DNA from: Rhodoplanes azumiensis
GTDB lineage: Bacteria; Pseudomonadota; Alphaproteobacteria; Rhizobiales; Xanthobacteraceae
NCBI RefSeq assembly: GCF_042682915.1
Contig: NZ_JBHUIW010000024.1
Span: forward strand, 1 to 64,000
Direction of reading: 5' to 3'
Length of the DNA stretch: 64,000 nucleotides
The translations under genes were made by a program, and so were the position numbers. Shown here in pieces: positions 7,584-16,037 of this stretch; the stretch's first letter is position 1, and the number at the start of each line of letters is the position of its first letter. A model generated the notes under the pieces. That model was not told the DNA's origin, did no database searches, and saw only the letters and a list, made by a program, of their open reading frames with translations.

Positions 7584-9469
7584 GCACGACCGACACGGCT
7601 CCAGCCGACATGGCTCCAGCCGACATGGCTCCGACCGGAGTGCCCGCCGCCGATGCCGCGCCCCTGACCGCGACCATCAACGGCAAGGCCGTGACGGGCC
7701 GGCCCGGCGAGACGATCCTGGAATGTGCGCGCCGCAACGGCGTCTACATCCCGACGCTGTGCGAGCTGCACGACATCGACCACGCGCCCGGCACCTGCCG
7801 GGTCTGCCTGGTCGAGATCAAGATGCCGCACGCCGACAAGACGCATCTGGTCGCCTCCTGCACGACGCCGCTGCAGGACGGGCTCGCCGTCAACACCCGC
7901 ACGCCGCAGCTGCGCGAGATGCAGCGCCTGCAGGTCGAGCTTCTGCTCGCCGACCACGACCAGGACTGCGCCACCTGCATCCGCCACGGCAAGTGCGACC
8001 TGCAGGACGTCGCCCAGTTCGTCGGCCTGCGGCAGAATCGCTTCTTCGATCCGGCCCGCGTCGCCGCGCGGCCGATCGACGAGTCCTCGCCCGCCCTGAT
8101 CCGCAACATGAAGCGCTGCATCCGCTGCCAGCGCTGCATCGCGATCTGTCGCGACGGCCAGGGTGTCGACGCGCTCATCCAGATCAACAGCGGCCTCGAC
8201 ACCGCGGTCGGGCTGCGCCACGGCCTGACCCAGAAGAACTCGGCCTGCGTCACCTGCGGGCAGTGCGTCCTGGTCTGCCCGACCGGCGCGCTCGGCGAGC
8301 GCGACGAGACCGACCGGGCGCTCGAGATGATGTACGATCCCGAGCTGATCACGGTGGTGCAGTTCGCCCCCGCCGTGCGGGTCGGCTTCGGCGAGGAGTT
8401 CGGCCTGCCCCCCGGCACCAATGTCGAGGGCCAGATCATCACGGCGCTCAAGCAGCTCGGCGCCTCGATCGTGCTCGACACCAACTGGGGCGCCGACCTC
8501 GTGATCATGGAGGAAGGCACCGAGCTCCTGCACCGGCTCAAGGAGAGGAAGAGGCCGACCTTCTCGTCCTGCTGCCCGGCCTGGATCAACTTCGTCGAGC
8601 GGCACTATCCCGACATCATGCCGTCCCTGTCGTCGACCAAGTCGCCGCAGCAATGCGTCGGCGCGCTCGCCAAGACCTACCTGCCGGAGAAGATGGGCAT
8701 CGATCCGGCGCGCGTCCGCGTCATCTCGATCATGCCCTGCATCGCCAAGAAGGACGAGATCGTCCGCCGCCAGCTGGTCCACGACGGCGTGCCGGAGGTC
8801 GACGTCGTGCTCTCCACCCGCGAGTTCGCCCGCCTGCTGCAGCGCGAGCGCATCGACCTCAAGACACTGCCGCCGTCGACCTTCGACAATCCCTACATGA
8901 GCGAATATTCGGGTGCCGGCGCGATCTTCGGCACCACGGGCGGCGTCATGGAGGCGGCGATTCGCACCATGTACTACGTGGTCAACGGCCGCGAGCTGGA
9001 GCATGTCGAGATCGAGCAGCTGCGCGGCTTCGAGGGCGTGCGCACCGCGACCGTGGAGCTCGGCGGCGACATCGGCGCCGTCAAGATCGCCATGTGCCAC
9101 GGGCTGAAACCCACCCGCCAGATCGTCGAGCAGGTGCGCTCCGGCAATTCCGATCTCGACTTCGTCGAGATCATGGCCTGCCCGGGCGGCTGCGTCGACG
9201 GCGGCGGCACGCTGCGCTCCAAGAAGGCCTATCTGCCGCATGCGCTCAAGCGCCGCGAGACGCTGTTCGGCATCGACAAGAATCGGGCGGTACGCCAGTC
9301 GCACCGCAACGAGCAGGTCCAGGCGCTCTATCGCGACTATCTCGGCGCGCCGAACTCCGAGAAGGCGCACCACCTGCTCCACACCTATTATACCGACCGC
9401 AAGATCGAGATGACCCAGACGGTCCGCGAGGTGTGGGCCGACATCAAGATGACCGGCAAGGTGTACTGA
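7580..9469 (+). CDS. hydA: [FeFe]-hydrogenase, multi-cluster group A (A2-like, glutamate-synthase-linked)
   Basis: A 629-residue cytoplasmic enzyme for H2 oxidation or proton reduction. Domains in order: [2Fe-2S] plant-type ferredoxin (C61, C73, C76, C94), NuoG-type His/Cys [4Fe-4S] site (H126, C130, C133, C139), two ferredoxin [4Fe-4S] sites (C180/183/186/190 and C223/226/229/233), and the H-cluster domain. The H-cluster ligands are C332 in SSCCPAW, C387 in MPCIAKKDE, and C534 and C538 in MACPGGCVDGGG. C331 matches the proton-relay cysteine, and EEGTEL supplies the conserved glutamates. A C-terminal small-subunit-like helix ends the protein. The partner gene upstream places it in the glutamate-synthase-linked class (HydDB group A2). 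The first 25 residues are an APADM repeat. No HydE, HydF or HydG maturase is in the window. Confidence 0.93.
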   Translation: MSTTDTAPADMAPADMAPTGVPAADAAPLTATINGKAVTGRPGETILECARRNGVYIPTLCELHDIDHAPGTCRVCLVEIKMPHADKTHLVASCTTPLQDGLAVNTRTPQLREMQRLQVELLLADHDQDCATCIRHGKCDLQDVAQFVGLRQNRFFDPARVAARPIDESSPALIRNMKRCIRCQRCIAICRDGQGVDALIQINSGLDTAVGLRHGLTQKNSACVTCGQCVLVCPTGALGERDETDRALEMMYDPELITVVQFAPAVRVGFGEEFGLPPGTNVEGQIITALKQLGASIVLDTNWGADLVIMEEGTELLHRLKERKRPTFSSCCPAWINFVERHYPDIMPSLSSTKSPQQCVGALAKTYLPEKMGIDPARVRVISIMPCIAKKDEIVRRQLVHDGVPEVDVVLSTREFARLLQRERIDLKTLPPSTFDNPYMSEYSGAGAIFGTTGGVMEAAIRTMYYVVNGRELEHVEIEQLRGFEGVRTATVELGGDIGAVKIAMCHGLKPTRQIVEQVRSGNSDLDFVEIMACPGGCVDGGGTLRSKKAYLPHALKRRETLFGIDKNRAVRQSHRNEQVQALYRDYLGAPNSEKAHHLLHTYYTDRKIEMTQTVREVWADIKMTGKVY

Positions 9470-9499
9470 CGTGGACGGAGCCGCGGCGCGGGCGGCGGC

Positions 9500-12400
9500 T
9501 CACCACACCACCGCCACCGAGCCCATGCCGCCGTAGATCTGCGTGCCGGCCGCGAACTGGCCGTCGAAGCTGCCCCGCAACGTGACGCCGCGGAAAACCT
9601 TCAGCTCGGCGCCGGCGGAGACGAGGGCGGAGTCGCCCGGCAGCGTCGCGCCGAACACCGTGAAGCCGGAGCCGGCGAGATTGACGAAGCTCGCGTCGAG
9701 CGCCCGCTCGGTGGTGAACTCGTGCGCCCAGGCGAGCCGCCCGCGCACCGTCAAGGCCGCGTCGGCGGAGCGCCAGGCGGCGGCGTCGAAGCGAGCGCCG
9801 AGCTCGCTGCGGGTCGCCGTCGCGGTCGTCTCGGCATAGCGCAGCGCGAAACCGGCGAGGCCCGACGCATCGGCTTCGGCATAGCTCGGCGTGTGGAAGG
9901 CCTGCACCCGCATCGCCGCGAACGGCGTGATCCCGATCCCGCTGGTCGCCACGGTGCGCCAGCCCGCCTCGACCCGACCGCCGACGGCGTGGCCGGAGTA
10001 ATCGCCGAGCAGACGGTCGGCGACGCCGGGCAGCGCGACGAGGCGGTCGGTGCGCACATCGTGCCAGCCATACGAGACCGCACCCGACACATAGGCCGGA
10101 CCGGCCCGCCAGCTCCCGTAGCCACCGAGCTGCAGCGTGTCGGCGCGGCCCGAGCCGAGCCCGCCGAGCGAGAACGACGTCTCGCCGCCCGCCAGCGCGA
10201 CGCCGAGCACCGCGTCGGGCGAGACCCGGTAATCGGCCCCGCTGGCGAGCCCCCAGTTGCGCGCGCCGAGATCGTGGCTGCCGATCGCCGCGCGACCTCC
10301 ATGGGTCGCGTCGGCTCCGAAGGCACCGGCCCAGAGCCGCCAGCGCGGGCCGACATCCGGCACCAGCGGCGCCTTCACGGCGCGGTCGATCGCCGCGGCG
10401 CCCGCCCCGCGCGCGGCTCCGGCCGGCGGCGCCGACGCATAGGCGAGCGCCGGACCGCCGTGCGCCGGACCGCCCGCGGCGCGCGAGCCGGCGAACGGGT
10501 CGAGCATCAGCTCGAGAAACTGGTCGGTCTGGCGGAACCCCGCGGTCGCCGCGCCGGTCGCGATCTCGCCGGAGAGCTGGGTCAGCGCATAAGGGATCGA
10601 CGGCGCGCCGAGCACGGTAGCGAACAGGCCGCCGAGCCCGGGCCCGGTGTTGTAGGCGCGGTCGAGGGTGCGGCCGACCTGCCGCTGGTTCTCGTTCAAT
10701 CCCGCGAGGCCGGCGAGCGCTAGTTCGATGTCGAGCACCACGTCGTTGCCGACGATGCCCACCACGGCCTTGTACCAGGGCGGCAGCCCGGCCGACGACA
10801 TCCCGGAGAACGACCCCGTCAGACCGCCGGCGGCAGTGAGGATCGTATAGTGGCGCGCCGCCGTTTCGCCCGGCAGCAGCGTGATCGCGACCGTTCCGGC
10901 GAGCGCCGCCGTGCCGGTGACGCGGGTGAAATCGGACGCCGTCGACGACAGCTCCACCGCATAGACGCTGCCCGATCCGAAGGTGAGGTTGCCGGCGATC
11001 GTGACGGTGCCGATCGAGTTGCCGGGCGCGAGCGTCCCCTCGATGGTGGCCGAGGGCAGCGCACCGGTGCCGCCGATCGCCGCCCCGTCGGCGACGACCA
11101 GGCCGCTCGACGAGGCGATCGAGCCGTTGACGATCAGGGTGCCGCCCGTCACCAGGGTCGAGCCCGTGTAGGTGTTGATGCCGGCGAGCGTCAGCGTGCC
11201 GGTGCCGACCTTTTCCAATGAGCCCGGCCCCGGCGTGCCGCAGCCGCAAGCCGAGTAGTCGGCGATCCGGCCCGTCACGGTGGTCGACTGGTCGTTGCCG
11301 CCGACCACCAGGGTGTTGCCGCCGCCGATGTAATAACGGCCGCTGCCGGCGATCGAGCCGGCCGTGACGCGGCCGTTGCCGTCCGGTCCGGTGGTGCCGC
11401 CGAAGTCGACGACGCCGGTCCCGTTGGTGACGAAGGCGGCGAGCCCGCCGGTCGCGAAGTCGTAGAAGTCGGTGCGGCCGCCCGAGTTGGTGACGATGGT
11501 CGCGCTGCCGGCCGTGCTCCAGGCGTTGAAGACCGTCTCGCCGCCGGAGTTGTTGACGATCGTGGCGTTGCCGGCGGTCGTGTGCGACCAGAACAGCGTC
11601 GTGCCGCCGTCGTTGACGATCCGGGCCGAGCCTGCCGACGTCGTCTCGGTGCCGTAACCGAGCCCGAAGCTCGTGAATCCGATCGCCTGGTTGGTGATGG
11701 TGGCGGAGCCGGCGGTCGCGTCGCCCGTGAAGGCGAGCTGGCCCCACTGGCTGTTGGTGATGGTCGCATTGCCGGCCGTGCTCGTGTCGCCGAACTGCAG
11801 GCCGGAGTATTGCGTGTTGGTGATGGTGGCGGTGCCGGCCGTGGTGGACGCCGCGAACAGCATGGTGCCGTAGTTGGTGTTGGTGATGGTCGCCGCGCCG
11901 GCCGTGGCGGTGCCGTAGAACTGAAGGAGCGAGCCGTCGTTGGTGATGGTCGCGCTGCCGGCGCTGCTCGCCCCGGTGAAGCTGAGCGTGCTGCTGGAGG
12001 AATTGACGATGGTGGCGCTGCCGGCCGTGCTGCCGTGGTCGAAGGTGAGCGCCCCGGTGAAGAGGTTGTAGGTCGCGTCGCCGGCGCTGCTCGCGTTCTG
12101 GAACACGATCAGGCCGCCGCCGAACACGTCGAAGGTCTGAACGGCCGACGAGTTGTTGACGACCCCGGCGCCCGTGATGTCGAACCCGGCCATCACGTTG
12201 ATCAGGTAGGCCGGCGCGTCGCCGGTGAAGACGATCGTCTCGATCGAGGAGGCGACGTCGACGACGGCGACGGTGTTCGGGGTGTTCGGGAAGGTCGCCG
12301 TGGCGGTCGGCACCCCCGCGGTCCAGTTTGCCGGGTCGCTCCAGTTCGCGGTGGTGCTGGACGCCCCCGTCCAGTCGGCGTTCTGAGCGCGCGCCGCCGC

Positions 12401-12541
12401 CGGCAGCACCAGCAGCGCCGTGCCGGCGAGCAGCGCCGCTGCGCGGCGCTTGGCGAGGACGTGCGGTCCGGAGCGGCTCCGATCCCGCGTCTCGATCACG
12501 CTGACCGTCGCGCCCGGCGACTCCTTTGGCTCACGATCCAC
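9500..12541 (-). CDS. Autotransporter with 21-residue repeat passenger and beta-barrel
   Basis: A 1013-residue type V secretion protein. An extended N-terminus leads to a hydrophobic signal core (RAAALLAGTALLVLPAAARAQ, residues 33-53). Residues about 150-370 are about ten repeats near 21 residues with core TAG-x-ATITN, typical of a right-handed beta-helix. A passenger-associated-transport-repeat region follows (GTGTLTLAGINTYTGSTLV, about 440-460, and LAPGNSIG further on). The last 270 residues are the outer-membrane beta-barrel (starts near PRWRLWAGAFGA) and end in the aromatic VAVVW. The first codon is GTG at 12541; no better start precedes the signal core. It is tail-to-tail with the hydrogenase operon, 30 bp apart. 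The passenger has no recognisable enzymatic motif, so an adhesive or structural role is inferred. Confidence 0.85.
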   Translation of the reverse strand: MDREPKESPGATVSVIETRDRSRSGPHVLAKRRAAALLAGTALLVLPAAARAQNADWTGASSTTANWSDPANWTAGVPTATATFPNTPNTVAVVDVASSIETIVFTGDAPAYLINVMAGFDITGAGVVNNSSAVQTFDVFGGGLIVFQNASSAGDATYNLFTGALTFDHGSTAGSATIVNSSSSTLSFTGASSAGSATITNDGSLLQFYGTATAGAATITNTNYGTMLFAASTTAGTATITNTQYSGLQFGDTSTAGNATITNSQWGQLAFTGDATAGSATITNQAIGFTSFGLGYGTETTSAGSARIVNDGGTTLFWSHTTAGNATIVNNSGGETVFNAWSTAGSATIVTNSGGRTDFYDFATGGLAAFVTNGTGVVDFGGTTGPDGNGRVTAGSIAGSGRYYIGGGNTLVVGGNDQSTTVTGRIADYSACGCGTPGPGSLEKVGTGTLTLAGINTYTGSTLVTGGTLIVNGSIASSSGLVVADGAAIGGTGALPSATIEGTLAPGNSIGTVTIAGNLTFGSGSVYAVELSSTASDFTRVTGTAALAGTVAITLLPGETAARHYTILTAAGGLTGSFSGMSSAGLPPWYKAVVGIVGNDVVLDIELALAGLAGLNENQRQVGRTLDRAYNTGPGLGGLFATVLGAPSIPYALTQLSGEIATGAATAGFRQTDQFLELMLDPFAGSRAAGGPAHGGPALAYASAPPAGAARGAGAAAIDRAVKAPLVPDVGPRWRLWAGAFGADATHGGRAAIGSHDLGARNWGLASGADYRVSPDAVLGVALAGGETSFSLGGLGSGRADTLQLGGYGSWRAGPAYVSGAVSYGWHDVRTDRLVALPGVADRLLGDYSGHAVGGRVEAGWRTVATSGIGITPFAAMRVQAFHTPSYAEADASGLAGFALRYAETTATATRSELGARFDAAAWRSADAALTVRGRLAWAHEFTTERALDASFVNLAGSGFTVFGATLPGDSALVSAGAELKVFRGVTLRGSFDGQFAAGTQIYGGMGSVAVVW
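11440..12090. repeat. 63-bp coding tandem repeats of the autotransporter passenger
   Basis: About ten head-to-tail units near 63 bp, each carrying a conserved core that reads GTTGGTGATGGT on the plus strand (ACCATCACCAAC in coding sense). The core and the adjacent GCCGGC stay constant while the 30 bp around the variable segment drift. One unit (near 11650-11690) is longer. Such arrays can gain or lose units by slippage. Confidence 0.8.
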
Positions 12542-12804
12542 ACCACGCCCCCCGTGACGCAGGGCGGATGCACGGCCCGCCCCACATCGCGGCCGGGCGC
12601 CCTAGCCCGACCGCGCTATACGGGTCATTACGGACCAAAATCGCCGATAAGCACAACTGGGGAAAAATGGGTGGACCGCCACGTCCCGCCGGAATCGCGC
12701 CGCGCGTGTCGTCACGACAACACATCTCGGCGACGAGCAGGATCGTCGCACCAATCAAAAAAATACCGATACGTCACAGAACGTTATACCGCCGGGGGAC
12801 GACG
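12542..12804. promoter_or_regulatory. AT-richer spacer upstream of the autotransporter
   Basis: A 263-bp gap between two minus-strand genes. The stretch 12640-12790 is clearly less GC-rich than its surroundings and includes CAAAAAAATACC and ACTGGGGAAAAATGGG. It lies on the upstream side of the autotransporter start at 12541, so a promoter for that gene is the simplest reading. No exact boxes can be assigned. Confidence 0.35.
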
Positions 12805-13860
12805 TCAGCTCACCCCGAGCTTCTTCTGCAGGCTGGTCGAGGAGGTGGTGTACTGGAACACCACCCGCTTGTCCGGGAACACATAGCGGGCGGCGGCCTG
12901 GGCCATCAGGGCGCCCTCGTGGAAGCCGGAGAGGATCAGCTTCAGCTTGCCCGGATAGGTGTTGATGTCGCCGATGGCGAACAGGCCAGGCTGGCTGGTC
13001 TCGAACTTCTCCGTGTCGACGGCGACCAGCCCGTCCTTCAGCTCGACGCCCCAGGTCGCGACCGGGCCGAGCTTCATGGTCAGCCCGAAGAACGGCAGCA
13101 TCGCCTCGCACAGCACCTCGATCATGCGGCCATCGGCGGTCTTCACCAGCGCCGCCTCCAGCGCCCCGCCCTCCCCGGCCAGGTCCATCACCTGGCCGAT
13201 GATCAGGTCCATCTTCCGGTCGGCGACGAGCGCCCGCATCTTGTCGACCGTGGCGGGCGCCGCCCGGAACTCGTCGCGCCGGTGCACGAGCGTGATGCGA
13301 TGGGCGATCGGATGCAGGGCGACGACCCAGTCGAGGGCGGAATCGCCGCCGCCGACGATCATCAGCCGCTTGTCGCGGAACGCCTCCATTTTTCGCACGG
13401 CGTAGAAGACCGCGGAGTCCTCGAACGCCTCGATGCCCTTGATGGGCGGCCGCTTGGGCTGGAACGAGCCGCCGCCGGCGGCGATCACCACGACCTTGGC
13501 CTCGAACACGGTGCCGCGGTCGGTGGTGCAGCGGAACAGCGGGTCGCCGATCCTCTCCACCGTCTCGACCATCTCGCCGAGCGTGAAGGCGGGACCGAAC
13601 GGGGCGATCTGCTCCATCAGCGCATCGACGAGGCCCTGGCCGGTGATCCGCGGCACTGCCGGGATGTCGTAGATCGGCTTCTCCGGATAAAGCTCGGCGC
13701 ACTGGCCGCCGACCTTGGGCAGGACGTCGACCACATGCGCCTTGATGTCGAGAAGCCCCAGCTCGAACACGGCGAACAGGCCACAGGGGCCGGCGCCGAT
13801 GATCAGCGCGTCGGTCTTGATCGGGTCGGTCGGGATCGGATCGGTCAGCGGATCGCTCAT
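12805..13860 (-). CDS. Ferredoxin--NADP+ reductase, thioredoxin-reductase-like (type 2 FNR)
   Basis: A 351-residue FAD enzyme. The FAD dinucleotide motif ALIIGAGPCGLFA lies near residues 18-30, and the NADPH motif LMIVGGGDSALDW near 166-178, with the second FAD contact LFAIGDINTYPGK near 291-303. The CxxC redox pair of true thioredoxin reductases is missing, and the C-terminal extension ending in TSLQKKLGV is the one seen in type 2 ferredoxin reductases of Alphaproteobacteria and Firmicutes. It transfers electrons between NADPH and ferredoxin or flavodoxin; the [2Fe-2S] ferredoxin gene 0.8 kb away is a plausible partner. The ATG at 13860 is used because the upstream in-frame stretch is arginine-rich non-family sequence. 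Confidence 0.9.
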   Translation of the reverse strand: MSDPLTDPIPTDPIKTDALIIGAGPCGLFAVFELGLLDIKAHVVDVLPKVGGQCAELYPEKPIYDIPAVPRITGQGLVDALMEQIAPFGPAFTLGEMVETVERIGDPLFRCTTDRGTVFEAKVVVIAAGGGSFQPKRPPIKGIEAFEDSAVFYAVRKMEAFRDKRLMIVGGGDSALDWVVALHPIAHRITLVHRRDEFRAAPATVDKMRALVADRKMDLIIGQVMDLAGEGGALEAALVKTADGRMIEVLCEAMLPFFGLTMKLGPVATWGVELKDGLVAVDTEKFETSQPGLFAIGDINTYPGKLKLILSGFHEGALMAQAAARYVFPDKRVVFQYTTSSTSLQKKLGVS

Positions 13861-14029
13861 GGTGCCTTCGATGCGGCGGACGGGGGATGTGCCGGCGCGC
13901 GGCGCCGCGCAGACCACGGCTGCGCGCGGGCGGCTTGCGGCGCGCCCGGCGGCGCCGCACAACAGGTCGCCGCGACCGCGGTGGCTCGGGGTCCGAGCCT
14001 GTAAGCCACCCCCGTGAGGACTGCAACCC

Positions 14030-14491
14030 GTGACCGACGAGAGGACCGCGCGCCGGCGCCAGCCGCCCCGGCCGGACGATTTCCCCCACCGGGTCGTCCA
14101 CACGATCAGGTTCCGCGACCTCGACGCGCAGAACCACGTCAACAACGCCGTCTTCCTCACCTTCTTCGAGGGCGGCCGGGTGCCGCTGCTGCGCGATCCC
14201 CGCTACGGGCTGTGGGTCGAGGGCGCGGCCTATGTGCAGGCCAACCTGACCATCGACTACCTGGCGGAGATTCACTATCCGGGCGAGGTGGTGATCGGCA
14301 CCCGCGTGGCGCGGGTGGGGACAAGCTCGCTCATCTTCGATCAGGCGGTGTTCAACACGGACCGCTGCGCCGGTCTCGCCCAGTCGACCCTGGTGCTGAT
14401 CGACCGGGAATCGCGAAAACCACGGCCGTTCCCGCAGGACATCGTCACGCGCCTGCGCGCCGGCGGCGGTGCCGTGCCCGAGGTGGGGTGA
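14030..14491 (+). CDS. Acyl-CoA thioesterase, 4-hydroxybenzoyl-CoA thioesterase (hotdog) family
   Basis: A 153-residue single hotdog domain. The catalytic loop reads RDLDAQNHVNNA (residues 29-40), with D32 and H36 in the positions used by YbgC/FadM-type thioesterases, followed by the long central helix. It hydrolyses acyl-CoA thioesters, but chain length cannot be told. The start is GTG at 14030, supported by GTGAGGA at 14014-14020 at proper spacing. It is divergent from the ferredoxin-NADP reductase gene with 169 bp between the starts. Confidence 0.85.
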   Translation: MTDERTARRRQPPRPDDFPHRVVHTIRFRDLDAQNHVNNAVFLTFFEGGRVPLLRDPRYGLWVEGAAYVQANLTIDYLAEIHYPGEVVIGTRVARVGTSSLIFDQAVFNTDRCAGLAQSTLVLIDRESRKPRPFPQDIVTRLRAGGGAVPEVG

Positions 14492-14517
14492 GACCGGTCG
14501 CGACCGAGCATTGCGCC

Positions 14518-14658
14518 GTCATTCCGCGGCGCGGCGAAGCGGCGAATCCGGAATCCAACCGCAAGCTCCGTCGTCTCGGCTGGATTCCAGGTTCGGCGCG
14601 AAGCCTGTGCTCGGGCGGCGCGAAGTGCCGACCCGAGTGCGTCGCCCCGGAACGACCG
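14518..14658. repeat. Intergenic palindromic element, family B copy
   Basis: Fills the gap between the thioesterase and ferredoxin genes. It carries the family B signature: a left end GTCATTCCGC, an internal CCGGAATCCA answered by TGGATTCCAGG, and a right end CCCCGGAACGAC. It has drifted from the best copy at 32682-32787. It lies between convergent genes. Confidence 0.7.
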
Positions 14659-14662
14659 AAAT

Positions 14663-14983
14663 TCACGCCTGCCGCTCGGGCGTCTGCACCACGAGGCCGT
14701 CGAGCTCGTCGCGGACCTTGATCTGGCAGGACAGGCGCGAGTTCGGCCGCACGTCGTAGCCGAAGTCGAGCATGTCCTCCTCCATGGCGGTCGGCGGGCC
14801 GACGATCTCGCGCCACGCCTCGTCGACATAGACGTGGCAGGTGGCGCAGGCGCAGGCGCCGCCGCATTCGGCGTCGATGCCGGGCACGCCGTTCTTGATG
14901 GCGGCCTCCATCACGGTCGCGCCGGGTTGGGCCTCGACCGTGCGGGACGATCCGGTGAAGCTGACGAAGGTGATCTTGGCCAT
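14663..14983 (-). CDS. [2Fe-2S] ferredoxin, adrenodoxin/ISC type
   Basis: A 106-residue ferredoxin. The four cluster ligands are C40, C46, C49 (CGGACACATC) and C86 (LSCQIKV), with the spacing of vertebrate adrenodoxin and bacterial FdVI/FdxB proteins. In this lineage such proteins serve iron-sulfur cluster assembly or feed cytochrome P450s. The ferredoxin-NADP reductase at 12805-13860 could reduce it. The ATG at 14983 begins the family exactly (MAKITFVS). No isc genes are adjacent, so the partner cannot be fixed. Confidence 0.92.
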   Translation of the reverse strand: MAKITFVSFTGSSRTVEAQPGATVMEAAIKNGVPGIDAECGGACACATCHVYVDEAWREIVGPPTAMEEDMLDFGYDVRPNSRLSCQIKVRDELDGLVVQTPERQA

Positions 14984-15384
14984 CGGGAGTGTGGGACGCT
15001 TTGAAATGGTCGTTCGGGGGTTCGAGATCGGCCCGGCGCGGCGCCGGACCGGAGGCTGTGCTGGACGCCCTCTATAGAGTCTCCGGAGAACCGAGTCTCG
15101 GGCGATGGTCGAAGTGGCCTCCGTCGGTGCCGAACACCGAGCGGCCGCGGACCGTCGCGAAGCCCCGTCGCGAAGCCCCGTCGCGAAGAGTCGTCGCGAA
15201 GAGCCGCAATCCGGCCCCGCAGAATCAGATGGCCCCGGCTTTGGACCGGGGCCACTGTCGGCCGGACGATTGTGAGGGGGGGAGGGGGGCTCGTCCAGCT
15301 TCCGACTCGACATGGGGGCGGCGGCGCAGTTTGCAAGGAGCAGGCGAAGCTTCGCCCTGCCCCGCTTCACTCTGACGCACGATT
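14984..15384. other. Intergenic region between ferredoxin and HPt genes
   Basis: A 400-bp spacer between two minus-strand genes, with no supported gene. It holds a 13-bp tandem repeat (15153-15204), a perfect 8-bp-stem hairpin GGCCCCGG-CTTTGGA-CCGGGGCC at 15231-15253, and a 14-bp palindrome GGCGAAGCTTCGCC at 15343-15356, 30 nt downstream of the HPt stop codon. Either hairpin could help end the HPt transcript, but neither is followed by a U-tract. The ferredoxin promoter presumably lies in the part nearest 15000-15100. Confidence 0.5.
15153..15204. repeat. 13-bp tandem repeat, four units
   Basis: CGTCGCGAAG plus three variable bases (CCC, CCC, AGT, AGC) repeats at 15153, 15166, 15179 and 15192. 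It is in the spacer upstream of the ferredoxin gene. Confidence 0.85.
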
Positions 15385-15783
15385 TCACTCGGCTGCACGA
15401 TCCTGGCGCAGCCGGGCGATCGCGGCGCGGGCCTCGGACCCGGCCCGATCCATGGCGGCGAGCGGACCGTCGACCGCCGCGCCGGTCGCGACGGCCGCCT
15501 CGATCGCCTCGGCCGCCGTCACGATGGCCCAGGCGCCGACCCCGCGGGCCGATCCTTTCAGCGTGTGGGCGAGGGTCGCCATCGCGGCCGGCGGGGCCGC
15601 GTCCATGCGGGCGACCAGGAGCGCGATCTGCTGGTCGAACAGGTCGAGCACCTCGGCCTGCAGGCGGGCGTCGCCGAGCGTCATCCGGAACAGGTGCGCG
15701 AGATCGATCGGCATCGCATCCGGATCCGCCGCCGGCAGCGGCAACGACACGGCGGGAGGCTCGACGAGGAAATGGCTGTGCAT
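15385..15783 (-). CDS. Stand-alone histidine phosphotransfer (HPt) domain protein
   Basis: A 132-residue protein that is essentially one HPt four-helix bundle. The phosphoacceptor is H73 in AHTLKGSARGVGA, the canonical HxLKGxA motif. The first 25 residues are Pro/Ala-rich and likely disordered. HPt proteins pass phosphoryl groups between hybrid histidine kinases and response regulators in the cytoplasm. No kinase or regulator gene is adjacent, so the relay it serves is unknown; ChpT, the CtrA-pathway phosphotransferase, is a different larger fold. The ATG at 15783 (MHSHFLVEPP) is preferred over a longer in-frame extension that lacks similarity. Confidence 0.82.
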   Translation of the reverse strand: MHSHFLVEPPAVSLPLPAADPDAMPIDLAHLFRMTLGDARLQAEVLDLFDQQIALLVARMDAAPPAAMATLAHTLKGSARGVGAWAIVTAAEAIEAAVATGAAVDGPLAAMDRAGSEARAAIARLRQDRAAE

Positions 15784-16037
15784 GGAACGCCCCGGTCTTG
15801 GTTCGACGCCCGACCTTGTTGTCGCGCACTGTGGCCGGCCGACCGTCACTCCCGGGTAAACGCGAACGCACGCGGGCGCCTGCGTGGCGCCCCCGCAACA
15901 GGTGGATTCACGAGCATCATCAATGGTGGATTAACCCGGCGTCGCGACATGCACCGGGACGCACCGATCGCCGAGACGCAACGATCCCTCGCGCCGGCGC
16001 GCGTCCTCCGCACCGGACGGTGCCGAGCCGCCTCGGC

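Noticed and set aside
7580..9469. HydE, HydF or HydG maturases nearby
   Set aside because: No radical-SAM CxxxCxxC protein or HydF GTPase is encoded on either side within the window.
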